Shown one piece after another: positions 57,501 through 64,000 of a stretch of DNA of 64,000 nt. Source of the stretch: Paraspadella gotoi (taxonomy: Eukaryota; Chaetognatha); the NCBI GenBank assembly GCA_051294375.1, contig CM119266.1:5969431-6033430 (forward strand), in the 5' to 3' direction. Each line of letters starts with the position of its first letter. Position 1 is the first letter of the stretch. A program made the translations under genes and the position numbers. Below the pieces are notes generated by a model, which made no database searches, had not been told where the DNA came from, and saw nothing but the letters and a program-made list of their open reading frames with translations.

Positions 57501-59208
57501 CACGGAGCATGTTTTAAAGCTTGATACTTGTATTAAGAGCGATTTAAACTTCATTTAATGTTGGTTGTTTGAACTTTGATGTCGATTGTTCACAATCGCT
57601 TTCTCACTCTCAAGTTATTAATGTTGTGGTTTTTTTCATTCACCAAACACCATTATTTATGATTATTGTTTCTCGATTAGCTAAACCTGCTTATTTAAAA
57701 TTCGTTGTACTTAGTGACTGATGTTTTGTTAAATACAACATCAATACAGTATACACTGACATGAATAAAAATTACATTTAATGTAATTTTTTNNNNNNNN
57801 NNCCAACCCACCTTATTAAACTGGTTCTTCCATTCTCCCACTTTCTAACCCTCACTTTCCAACTCACCTTATTAAACTCGTTCTTCCATTCTCCCACTTT
57901 CCAACCCACCTTATGGAACTCGTTCTTCCATTCTCCCACTTTCTAACCCTGACTTTCCAACCCACCTTATTAAACTTGTTCTTCCACTTGGCCGTCGCCT
58001 TTTCCCACCACAACATCGCCTCCTCCAACTGCTTCGTCCTTTCCCTCGTCGCCTCGAGACCCGCGATCGCCATTTCCGTCGCCGTCGATCCTTTCGCCGG
58101 AAGCGTCTGGTATTTCGGCGCCGGCGACGCCGGCGAAGCGGAACCGGCGCCGTTTCCGGACGCGACGCCGGAATGAAGAGCGCCGGTGGGCGCGGCGTCG
58201 CCGTTGGGGAGATTAATACCGGAGATGCCGTTCGAATCGGCGATGCTGTTCGACCGGCCGATGGTGTCGATGCTGCCGTTGATGCTGCGAACGATGCCGT
58301 CGATGCTTTGGATGCCGTCCTTTGATGAACCCAAATCGACTCGACCGAAAATGTCCGATTCTTCGTGTGAACCTCGAATATAAATGGAAATTGTCTTCGA
58401 TTTGTCCAACAAAATGAGAAAAAACAAAAGTCGATTGTTAAACAAATTTTAATTTAATCGGGACCGCGGGATGTAGAAGGTCAGGGAAAAAAACCGGTAA
58501 TTTGCTTATTAAAATGATGTTAAAACATTTACCTAATTATTGAATACGGTTAATTTATTTCCGGTTTGGGATTACGCGACTTGATTTATGACTCGTTAAG
58601 TCGTTGTTATTCTGTATTAAGTTATTTACGCGAATCTTCATGATCGATACAAGACGGATAATGTTTGTTTTTGTTTTTTTTTAAATTATGATATTAGCAG
58701 ATAATTGCACGAAAATATAAATCTTTTTCGTCGAATTAGTATGATAAATTAATAGGCTAAATTTTACTTTCGCCGACCGCGGTTTGTTAGAATTACAATT
58801 AATCGTCTACTAATTGCCTTGGACAGAGGTGAGAAAGTCTAGCAAACATTATATTATATTATATTACATTATATCAAAACTAATCAGTGACCATTATTCA
58901 CCTTCTTTGGAATTCTTCTGAAATACCCGCTGGGTCGACGGCTGGTAGCGTTGGGTGGTCGTTTCGTCCACCAAGGTGGTCGGGTGGTGATTCTTGGAAA
59001 AGGTGGGAGACAGTTGGGGAGAAGCGTTTGACGAGTGGTTGGAATCCAAAGAAGTCCATCCACGTCGAGTGGAGTCCGTGTGAAGGTTTGTGGGTCTTGT
59101 GGGGTCCGCGTCGTGGTCTGCGGGTCTTGTGGAGTCAGTGGGGTGGTGCTCCGAGGGTTGGACGTCGCGTGTTGGAGGCGACGGTGGCGCCGCGTCGCTC
59201 GACGGCAT
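36194..59208 (-). CDS. CCDC102: CCDC102-like coiled-coil protein (ten exons, scrambled by two inverted repeats)
   Basis: Exons in reading order: 59208-58902, 58372-57966, 49838-49120 (minus); 46849-46939 (plus, inverted); 46445-46272, 45953-45789, 45715-45588, 45279-45245 (minus); 37272-37324 (plus, rest of exon 8); 36897-36767, 36407-36194 (minus). All phases match. Seen: a disordered N terminus, then KQLEEAMLWWEKATAKWKNK, long heptad coiled coils, LLEKENAEEWSRCERLETH, ILSERTSELAHAH, IEELKKEMDDVQDE and RRLQRSNEDLEDQV. Known: the WW...W.W block and these coiled-coil motifs occur in the same order in animal CCDC102A/B, reported as myosin-like or centrosome-associated. Inferred length is about 810 residues, longer than vertebrate proteins because of exons 1-3. 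A transporter gene is nested in intron 2 on the other strand. Confidence 0.85.
36420..36760 (-). repeat. Tandem repeat next to the exon 10 acceptor
   Basis: Units of 60-85 bp in CCDC102 intron 9, each a pyrimidine-rich run with TTTCCAG or similar. The most distal unit (36640-36675) also copies the first exon 10 bases (ATCCTGATGCATCACTGAC against ATCCAGATGCATCAACGAC). Confidence 0.7.
36767..36897 (-). CDS. CCDC102: CCDC102 exon 9
   Basis: 131 bp, acceptor CAACCAG, phase 0 to 2. Reads ADAQDNKCRRLQRSNEDLED and QVSAMKVQLDHVTARARANQ, matching the last coiled coil of the family. A noisy inverted copy is at 37688-37818. Confidence 0.9.
37272..37324 (+). CDS. CCDC102: CCDC102 exon 8, remainder, in the loop of palindrome 1
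   Basis: Plus strand, IEELKKEMDDVQDE ending at GAG|GTGAGA. The first bases overlap 48614-48649. One base is missing in RFGIEE here compared with the copy at 48.6 kb, as expected of a raw read. Its last 14 bases are also the stem of the palindrome. Confidence 0.8.
37688..37818 (+). pseudogene. Noisy second copy of CCDC102 exon 9
   Basis: Same exon as 36767-36897 with single-base deletions (for example in the AAATG and GAAGC words) that break the frame. Most likely uncorrected read sequence, not a real pseudogene. Confidence 0.8.
38180..38400 (+). pseudogene. Noisy second copy of CCDC102 exon 10
   Basis: Differs from 36194-36407 by several one-base indels. Here the stretch SLSELSSVADTNALRG is open, showing how frame choice depends on the errors. 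Confidence 0.7.
39048..39188 (+). CDS. Probable second-last exon of the Asp/His-rich gene (only copy)
   Basis: After a long CT tract and CCTTCAG. The end reads NLLVTFEQKVANMEREEFFK and closes at AA|GTTCAG in phase 2, fitting the exon at 39466 and its partner at 35503. The first half is unreliable because of (CGT)n and read errors. The equivalent position in the left arm is the gap 35698-35961. Confidence 0.5.
39466..39936 (+). pseudogene. Noisy second copy of the Asp/His-rich last exon
   Basis: Inverted copy of 35053-35503 with several frameshifts; the ends (ATCGAC..GGTGGCCAT and LSEDLKVFADFLKKY) are intact. Confidence 0.8.
43290..45100. repeat. Inverted, shorter copy of the 20-bp minisatellite
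   Basis: 1.8 kb of GGTCGGTCGG and TGAGTCGG, against 3.0 kb in the left arm. Confidence 0.95.
45220..45244. other. Assembly gap (25 N) joining the two palindromes
   Basis: A fixed 25-N run, a size typical of long-read gap-filling software when a gap is overfilled (inference). Confidence 0.95.
45245..45279 (-). CDS. CCDC102: CCDC102 exon 8, first part, cut by a gap
   Basis: TTCTACAG then RIESYETEIKK and a 25-N gap. The missing remainder is at 48614-48649 and 37272-37324 on the plus strand. Confidence 0.85.
45588..45715 (-). CDS. CCDC102: CCDC102 exon 7
   Basis: 128 bp, acceptor TTTGAACAG, ends phase 2 at AG|GTGAGG. Reads SDRSALESDLRSRAKELMES and KILSERTSELAHAH. The donor region has a degenerate duplicate about 90 bp downstream (45450-45530). 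Confidence 0.85.
45789..45953 (-). CDS. CCDC102: CCDC102 exon 6
   Basis: 165 bp, phase 0 to 0. LELLEKENAEEWSRCERLET is the most family-specific block seen, followed by ENKRLKQQIEELQSQLEAKK. A noisy inverted copy is at 47894-48064. Confidence 0.9.
46272..46445 (-). CDS. CCDC102: CCDC102 exon 5
   Basis: 174 bp, phase 0 to 0. Reads ASRLRASELAAAKATVDEEL, then EHSEALGRTSLNLEEEMEAR and a KMAEMRKQ end; coiled coil. A noisy inverted copy is at 47403-47575. Confidence 0.85.
46849..46939 (+). CDS. CCDC102: CCDC102 exon 4, present once and inverted relative to its neighbours
   Basis: On the plus strand, CCCCCTCGCTAG then LKKASRALSLERERSARFLH and RLDAVASELQ up to GTTGAG. Phases 2 to 0 fit exon 3 and exon 5 exactly, yet the orientation is opposite to both. 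It sits in the unpaired spacer of palindrome 2, which shows that this region is folded wrongly. Confidence 0.75.
47163..48649 (-). repeat. Palindrome 2, right arm
   Basis: Inverted, indel-rich copy of the left arm, with exon copies at 47403-47575, 47894-48064, 48137-48266 and 48578-48649 on the plus strand. The last 36 bases extend past the end of the left arm, giving more of exon 8. Confidence 0.95.
48650..48674. other. Assembly gap (25 N)
   Basis: Follows directly on the truncated exon 8 copy. Confidence 0.95.
49120..49838 (-). CDS. CCDC102: CCDC102 exon 3
   Basis: 719 bp, acceptor CTTTCAAG, phase 0 to phase 2. Starts VTSERDRLQSALAAASAARA with a long Arg/Glu coiled coil, then a Ser/Thr/Ala linker with repeated (A/V)TSPRGS(S/T) phrases, and ends LDERIERETVAALEFR. 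The linker repeat is degenerate in DNA. In-frame with exons 2 and 4. Confidence 0.85.
49895..49919. other. Assembly gap (25 N)
   Basis: Marks the start of the A1-B1-A2 duplicated block in CCDC102 intron 2. Confidence 0.95.
49991..51704 (+). repeat. Duplicated block A, copy 1 (with a TTAA-flanked insertion)
   Basis: Matches 52970-53691 from CTCGTACTCGG through ACGGACATGTTTCGGCTATA to ACGTTAAAAATGCATGTAAT, apart from the insertion 50185-51099 and many indels. It probably represents the region upstream of the transporter. Confidence 0.85.
50185..51099. mobile_element. 915-bp TTAA-flanked terminal-inverted-repeat element
   Basis: Flanked by TTAA at 50181-50184 and 51100-51103; the matching site in block A copy 2 has a single TTAA (53119-53122). 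The ends are imperfect inverted repeats (AGGGGACCGAG and the complement of CTGGGTCGCCC). No transposase ORF. A TTAA target duplication is typical of piggyBac-type transposition, so this looks like a non-autonomous relative. Confidence 0.7.
51992..52955 (+). pseudogene. Second, frame-broken copy of the SLC35G-like transporter
   Basis: Begins ATGACCCGCCGACG after the same TTTTCACAG acceptor (51947-51948) as the intact copy. Many one-base insertions and deletions break the frame, although nearly all the sequence is present. The spread of indels fits raw long-read error better than neutral decay, so it may be an allele or duplicate of a working gene. Confidence 0.75.
52970..53691 (+). repeat. Duplicated block A, copy 2 (empty TTAA site)
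   Basis: Same block as 49991-51704 without the insertion; joined to the end of transporter copy 1 through a short (TC)n. Confidence 0.85.
53692..56027. other. 2.3-kb insertion between block A copy 2 and the intact transporter
   Basis: Flanked by a 28-bp direct repeat (53664-53691 and 56028-56055, ACGTTAAAAATGCATGTAAT plus TTGCCTAT). In copy 1 the two flanks are directly joined. AT-rich, with no terminal inverted repeats and no long ORF. It contains a tRNA-like stretch near 55690-55745. Confidence 0.6.
55690..55745 (+). repeat. tRNA-like promoter remnant (possible SINE)
   Basis: ATGCCATGGTAAGCGCTTAG resembles an A box and GATTCGAAT a B box at tRNA spacing. No full cloverleaf or acceptor stem was found. 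Confidence 0.35.
56335..57318 (+). CDS. EamA/DMT-family transporter, SLC35G-like
   Basis: 327 residues from the ATG at 56335. I chose this Met because a TTTTGTTTCATTTTCACAG acceptor ends at 56292, so the upstream open stretch (from 56230) is probably intron. Seen: about ten hydrophobic segments in two halves. The first half has FIIFALIMNINIILWRAAAA and MPLGAFSAITCSGILFAPL, the second LAGMLGNLIHAGSIPVTTLL and an ETPTTLETVGVVVVF end. R-A...PLG-A is typical of the EamA repeat. Known: this superfamily exports or exchanges small metabolites across membranes. Inferred: a membrane solute carrier, substrate unknown. The tail has an 11-12 Glu run coded by a (GAG)n microsatellite. Nested in CCDC102 intron 2, opposite strand; a broken second copy lies upstream. 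Confidence 0.8.
   Translation: MTRDVSSLVWGFFFQCCFVLLLSVCSNIFRDSAPLSTPVAYVLLFTGETVTTLPLVPFAWRHWTVTGPRRWSAFIIFALIMNINIILWRAAAAVMPLGAFSAITCSGILFAPLVTTALRRRCVDVIDLCGVVAATIGLLLLTHPSFLFALPVSAPTWSYFFACINGLDAMMTPFFYGAVAEEHWSNFLVLRWLCGGAIAAVCFGVAGGVSAFSTAPLTALIDMALVGSISTIYRLSQQVGCNELEAFDEGLAGMLGNLIHAGSIPVTTLLAMAFFRETPTTLETVGVVVVFTTIVVVTIMKGRGKKEEEEEEEEEEEQLYEVEKIGK
57492..57497 (+). terminator. Poly(A) signal AATAAA of the transporter
   Basis: AATAAA 174 bases after the stop codon. Confidence 0.5.
57793..57802. other. Assembly gap (10 N)
   Basis: Lies at the distal end of the exon-junction minisatellite, so the true array may be longer. Confidence 0.95.
57803..57965 (-). repeat. 57-bp minisatellite made of the exon 2 end plus its donor
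   Basis: Three extra copies of TGGAAGAAC(A/G)AGTTTAATAAG-type exon end, each followed by GTGGGT or GTGAGT and about 30 intron bases, running up to a 10-N gap. Spacings are about 57, 40 and 58 bp. Confidence 0.85.
57966..58372 (-). CDS. CCDC102: CCDC102 exon 2 (first conserved block)
   Basis: Acceptor TATTCGAG, phase 1 to phase 0. After SHEESDIFGRVDLGSSKDG and an Ala/Gly/Ser-rich linker it reaches EATRERTKQLEEAMLWWEKA and TAKWKNKFNK, the family's Trp-rich start of the coiled coil. The donor GTGGGT and the last 21 exon bases are repeated downstream. Confidence 0.85.
58902..59208 (-). CDS. CCDC102: CCDC102 exon 1 (start codon)
   Basis: ATG at 59208 after TTAAAA, then MPSSDAAPPSPPTRDVQPSE and a His/Thr/Asp-rich disordered stretch, ending phase 1 at GTGAATA. 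The start is the first Met in a frame that joins exon 2. Confidence 0.65.
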
Positions 59209-59527
59209 TTTTAAGAAGTTCTAGTTCTTTGTGTTTTTTTATAGTATTTTGACGTATTCTATGTCATTCTTCGTATTTTTAGTTTTTATAATTGTTTTTC
59301 CTTTTTTATTTTCTTGAAGTAAAAATCTAAGGATCGGATTCTAGTTAAGTAATTTTGTTTTTTAATCTGCAAAACATCAACATAATTTTTTTTTTTTTTG
59401 TTTTTTTTTTTTTTTTGTTTTTTTTTTCGTCGAGGAAAAGTGTTCCCGTTTAGAGGTCCGTTGCCAAGCAGCAATCGGAAAATCGCGATCACAAGGAGAA
59501 GTTTGCTGAAATCTTGTGAGATCTTTA

Positions 59528-59529
<2 letters not shown>

Positions 59530-59612
<83 letters not shown>
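59530..59612. repeat. (CT)n microsatellite
   Basis: 41 CT units. Confidence 0.95.
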
Positions 59613-59614
<2 letters not shown>

Positions 59615-61384
59615 CTGCCTCCCGCTACGTGAAAATTGATTTTAAAATTAAAACTTATCAGAACCAGAAGATTCCCGATATTGTGAATCTCTCTTGGGAT
59701 GAGATTTGATAAAATGAAATGAAAAAATGATAAAAAATATTCTTTGGTTTAATCATCACATTTTCTCGGTTGGAAAAAACAAAATCTAACTTTACTCATT
59801 AAAAAAAAGTAATTTCTCGGATTATTTTTTTTTTTTCGATGCAGAATCTGGAGCATTGTTTTTCCTCTCTCTCCATGTGGCCATGATCGATTTGATCATG
59901 GGGGCCCCGAATGGACCATGGGGCCAAAAAGGGGAAACATGGGGCCAAGAGGGATCCATAAGCAATTGGAGAATAGGGATCAGCGGGATTTGGATCAAAG
60001 GGCATTCGGCATTTGGTCGTAGCAATCGGTTTAAAATTTAGCTAAAAGCCACCAAAAAAAAATCTTCAGATAAAAACTTGCTTTTTTTTTTCCTCGTAAA
60101 AATAAATCCAAGATTCTGTTTCCCTTTTGTTTTCTTTGAAAATTGTTTTCCGCCAATAAAATCGACGTCTTTTATCCTTAAAATCCTTCCTTCCGAAAGT
60201 TAGGGCTGACATCAAAAGGCGGAAGGGTTAGAAATTAGGGATGATGTTGAGATAGAAAAAAACCAAAAATTTCTGTTTCGTTAAAAATGATATTTTTAAT
60301 TTAAGTAACTTTTTAATCTTTTAATATAAAAATTTTAAAAACCACTTACTTTTTTTTATTTATTCATATTTTGCTCCAAAATGATTAGGGAAACGCCATT
60401 ATTTTATGGTTATTGTTATTGTTATTTTTTTGGATTTATTAAATTATAGCATCAAAAGTTGTAACGTCTTATTTTTTTAATTATGGTATAACTACCGACA
60501 CTAAAATAATTGTAAAATCCTCATCTCCCCAAAGCCTCTTACTGAAATAAAAATGCGCAACTTCCTAATTTGATAAATTAGAACCAGTCAATGTTGCAAG
60601 GAAGGGTTAACTTGGTTGCTTTCAATAAGAACCAGGAATTCGATTATCAGCGAATCCGCCGATTGATTAGGTTTGATGAAAGGATTCAATTCTTATCCTA
60701 AAATTCCTATTTTTTATCTTTTACTGTTTGTGCGTTAAAAGAAATTGTTTTTATCAGTTTTTTTTAATGAAACAACAAAGTTAAATTGTAAGTTCTATGA
60801 TGTTAAATAAATTTTCCTAATAGAGCTCGACCCGCAATGTCAGATCGCTGCCAGCCCCACTGTCAGCGTTGCGTTGCTTTTAAAAATGTCGAAACAAATC
60901 TTTTAACTTCGTCTTTTAAATTCTATCTTCAATCAAAATGAACAATCTAACAATTTAATGGCACTAATACGATCCGAGAGGGGGAGTTCCAAACGTCAAA
61001 ATATTTTCGTGGGTGAAACTTTAAAAAACTTAAAAAACCGAACCTCGATTTCGTTTGATCTTTCGATCTTTTGTTTTGATCGAAAAAAGTTTCGTCGGAC
61101 GTCATTCGAGTTTTTCGATTCTTGGCGCAGATTGATTGAAAAGTAGTTTGCTTACAGAAATTCTGGCTATTATAGCGTAATATTTGTGATATTTCTTCAG
61201 GAGTCAGGGACAGAGAGTATTTTTTAGTTTAACTTTCTGCATAAAATTTTTAATTTCAAAAGTCCCACCAAATTGAAGTTGGTCAAAAACCAGAACCTTT
61301 CCTGGAAATTATGTGGTTTCAATTATGTGAATGATCTTAATTAGTTTAGTTAAAAGTTATGGTAGACTAAAATCCACTAACCGT

Positions 61385-61545
61385 TCATCAGTGGCCATTG
61401 GTGCCGGAGGCAAGTCAAAGGTCCGGGGTTCTAGCCTGGTGGCCGCCTAGCAGTTAAAAGGGACGGGGCGCTTAACCCGCCTGTAACTCGGTGTTACAGC
61501 CTGATCCGAAGCTGAGGGACTGCTTATATTGAACGGTTCTGTCAA
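61385..61545 (+). repeat. tRNA-derived SINE-like sequence
   Basis: GCCGGAGGCAAGTCAAAGGT then GGGGTTCTAGCCTGGTGG, a B-box-like GGTTCTAGCC, followed by a G/C-rich body unlike its AT-rich surroundings. No poly(A) tail is evident. Confidence 0.4.
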
Positions 61546-62730
61546 TAACACATAACACTAATTACTGTCTCTTCAAAGTGTTAATTTTAGACCGAATGTC
61601 GTCGCGTACAGAATAAACATAAAATAAGTGATATATGAAATGGAAAACAAAAATCATAAAAAAGAAAGTAATTGTCCGCAGAAGGACATAGATCCCGTTA
61701 TGCACAACTTATTTGTTCCAACTTTTAAGTTATTTTTTGGCCATAAACTCTTAAGGGCTTCGCTGATGAGGTCACTTTTTTATGGAAAACAAATCCAAAC
61801 TCATTCCGATTTTGCCGGCTTAATTGCTTATTACTTCTATGATACATATGAGACAATAAAAACTTCAGTGTGCTGAAAGCTAAATATCACGGCTTTCTAA
61901 TTATTACATATGCGTCAATGTTAGTTCTTTATTTGGTGGAAAATTACTCCCATCAAATCAAAAGCAAGCAACCTTTTTTTTAGGGATGTAAACACAAGTT
62001 CCGTATCTCTGTAAACAAAATGAAAAAACCGCCAAAAAAATTTGTAAAAACCACGAAAAAAAGAAAGAAAACGAAACTAAAAAGATTTAAAGTGAAAAGT
62101 TTTTATGTTCGTCGCAAAAACAAAGATAAAAACTAAATAAGGGGAAAGACTGTGGGATGCGTTATTGCAAAAATAGGGAGGAGGAGGAGGAGGAGGAGGA
62201 GGAAGAGGAGGAGGAGACGAATGGGCGATAATCCAAACATGACTGAAAAGGGATCCTTTGTTCTGGAGTTGAAGTCGGAATTTAGAGAGAAGAATAATTT
62301 GAAAAAGGTGAAATGAGTAAACGAGTTCGAAGATGAAAAGAGGGAAGAGGAGAGAGTGAAACAAGAAAGTGAAAGAGTGAAATAATAAGTGAAAAAAGTG
62401 AAAAGTGAAAAGTGAAAAGTGAGAGAGTGAAACTAGAAAGTGAAAAACAGGTGAAAAAAGTTACAAAAAAACAAATAATTTTTTTTAATAAGATTTTTTT
62501 GTCTTAACTAGGTAATTAAAATCTAAACTATCTCTCTCTCTTTATGGGTAAAAATATTATTTCTTAAAAGATATCATTTTAATGGTACAAGCCAGAGCTT
62601 CGTTTGATTGATTTTTTTAATAAATTTTTCCCGGGACATATCATCATCATCATCATCATCATAATCATAGCTAGTTAGCTATTGAGCACCTATCGTTAAA
62701 AAAGGTATTTTTCGGCATAAAAAAAGAAAA

Positions 62731-62957
62731 GAAATTCTTGTACTGTTTTTTAAAAGCGCCGCATTTCTGTTCCTAATCCCTGAATTTAATAAAACCAATC
62801 CTTTACCTTTATCCTAAAATAAACCTTCATCTCTAACCCCTATCTCTAACTTAACCCCTATCCCTTATCCGTAACCTAACCTTTGAACTTCAAAAAAAAT
62901 TATTGATTTCAAAATCGATCAGAAATAGGGCGCTTTTATAAAATATGGCCGAAATCC
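62731..62957. mobile_element. Small terminal-inverted-repeat element (MITE-like), copy 2
   Basis: Same structure as 18028-18257: ACTGTTTTTTAAAAGCGCCG at the left, AAATAGGGCGCTTTTATAAA at the right, interior rich in CTAACC words, no ORF. Confidence 0.65.
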
Positions 62958-63539
62958 TATCCTATATATCTCTCGGTCCGAGAGAAAAGATAATTTCCTA
63001 ATTTCGGTAAACGTTAAAAATTAAAAAAAATTCATTTTTCTTTTGGTGAAAAAAAAAAATTTCTACGAAAAATGAGAAAATGCAAAATCTGAGAAAGAAA
63101 ATTGATCTCAGGTTAAACGGAAGAGGAATTTGATTGTCGGGGGTGACTGGGGGGAGTGGGGGGAGAGGGGGGTAGAGGAGAAGTGGGGGGCTTGAGGGGG
63201 GTAGTGGGGAGAGAAGAGGTTTGGGTTGGGAGTGGAAATCGGGTTATAGGATAGGATTGTGGTAAACCTGTTGTGTTTCAATGAAAATAAAGGTACGTTT
63301 TGAAATAAGCGAACATTGAACAATGAGTTAAGTTAGAGAAGATAACAGTGATATTTTTTTAAAACTAAGGTAATAAAGGGTAAGTTTCGTCACTTTATAA
63401 ACTATGGTATTTTTTGGTTAGATGTATTATCTCAAAATATTATCTTTTTCTCTCCGATATGGTATTTGTACTTTTGATCTTTGGGATTCGAAGACCAGCG
63501 ACAATCGACGTCGTAAAAGGTAATTAGATATGACGTGTG

Positions 63540-63540
<1 letters not shown>

Positions 63541-63600
<60 letters not shown>
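63541..63600. repeat. (CT)n microsatellite
   Basis: 30 CT units. The flanks to the window end show no gene. Confidence 0.95.
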
Positions 63601-63603
<3 letters not shown>

Positions 63604-64000
63604 TTTGATTCCTGTCGAGCGGTCGAGTTCAGTGGTCGGGGTCATATTTGAGGTCATCAGTCATCGTTTTGAGCTGAAATTGTGGTCATTAATTTTCCTT
63701 ATCACTCGTTGACGTTGGACATTTGTGGCCACCAGAGGTCATTACTTTTCTTGAAGGTTTTATGAATGTAATAAGAAAAGATAAGAATTGTGAAGAAACA
63801 ATATCTTTTTGAAATTAAGTGGGAATTTCGACTTGAGTCAAAATATGAATCTCTCGCTGAATCATGAGTGAATTATGAGTTTTAAATTTCACTAAAAAGC
63901 CACAAAAATCTCATAAACTGGGTTTTTTGAGATTTGGGTCTTGTGTTGTTGTTGTACTTACTACAACCCGACGAGAGAAACGTTTATTATTTTCTTTTAG

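Larger units (their letters stand above)
59209..63540. other. Region upstream of the CCDC102 gene, no further gene seen
   Basis: AT-rich sequence with (T)n near 59385-59430, a (CT)n at 59530-59612, a short G/C-rich phrase at 59890-59955 (GGGGCC repeats), a (GAG)n at 62176-62216 and small repeats. ORFs of up to about 100 codons are low-complexity or lack splice support. Confidence 0.6.

Noticed and set aside
58887-59252. Plus-strand 121-codon ORF opposite CCDC102 exon 1
   Set aside because: The minus-strand reading starts with Met and joins exon 2 in phase; the plus-strand reading has no partner.
61385-61545. Functional tRNA gene
   Set aside because: A B-box-like stretch is present, but no cloverleaf with a paired acceptor stem could be drawn.

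Overview
This is eukaryotic, metazoan DNA: GT-AG introns with consistent phases, animal protein families (a seven-transmembrane receptor, CUB domains, a CCDC102 coiled-coil protein, a DMT-type transporter), abundant (AG)n, (CGT)n and other simple repeats, small inverted-repeat elements and scaffold gaps. The receptor looks most like the expanded orphan or chemosensory receptors of molluscs and related marine invertebrates, so a lophotrochozoan is my best guess, but the phylum is not proven by this window. No bacterial, viral or CRISPR features were seen.

Layout. (1) 3-3108, plus strand: the last four exons of a class A-like GPCR, with repeats in its introns. (2) About 28.0 kb down to 4.4 kb, minus strand: a large secreted-type gene with at least two CUB domains followed by a long Ser/Thr-rich, low-complexity region. 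It is assembled here from exons whose phases agree, with some exons lost in gaps. (3) 59.2 kb down to 36.2 kb, minus strand: a CCDC102-like coiled-coil gene. Its exons 1-3 are in order, but exons 4-10 lie in two large inverted repeats (45.2-48.6 kb and 28.2-45.2 kb). (4) 35.05-35.50 kb, minus strand: the last exon of an unrecognised Asp/His- and Ala-rich protein. (5) 56.3-57.3 kb, plus strand: an SLC35G/EamA-like transporter nested in intron 2 of the CCDC102 gene, with a second, frame-broken copy at 52.0-52.95 kb.

The two palindromes are most likely assembly artefacts from error-rich long reads that folded back. One arm reads cleanly through exons and the other carries many single-base indels; most outer ends abut 25-N gaps; and single-copy exons sit in the spacers. 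The outer end of palindrome 2 (48,614-48,649) and the loop of palindrome 1 (37,272-37,310) are the same piece of exon 8, which shows how the parts join. The second transporter copy differs from the first by a 915-bp TTAA-flanked element and a 2.3-kb insertion, which suggests two haplotypes or a tandem duplication.

The most interesting biological pattern is that tandem repeats in several introns start exactly at splice sites and repeat the exon-intron junction itself. The best case is a 21-bp unit at the end of the first CUB domain. It is repeated about ten times, stays open in frame, and carries a GTGAG donor in nearly every unit. Much of the rest of the window is intronic or intergenic simple-sequence DNA with no gene that I can support.
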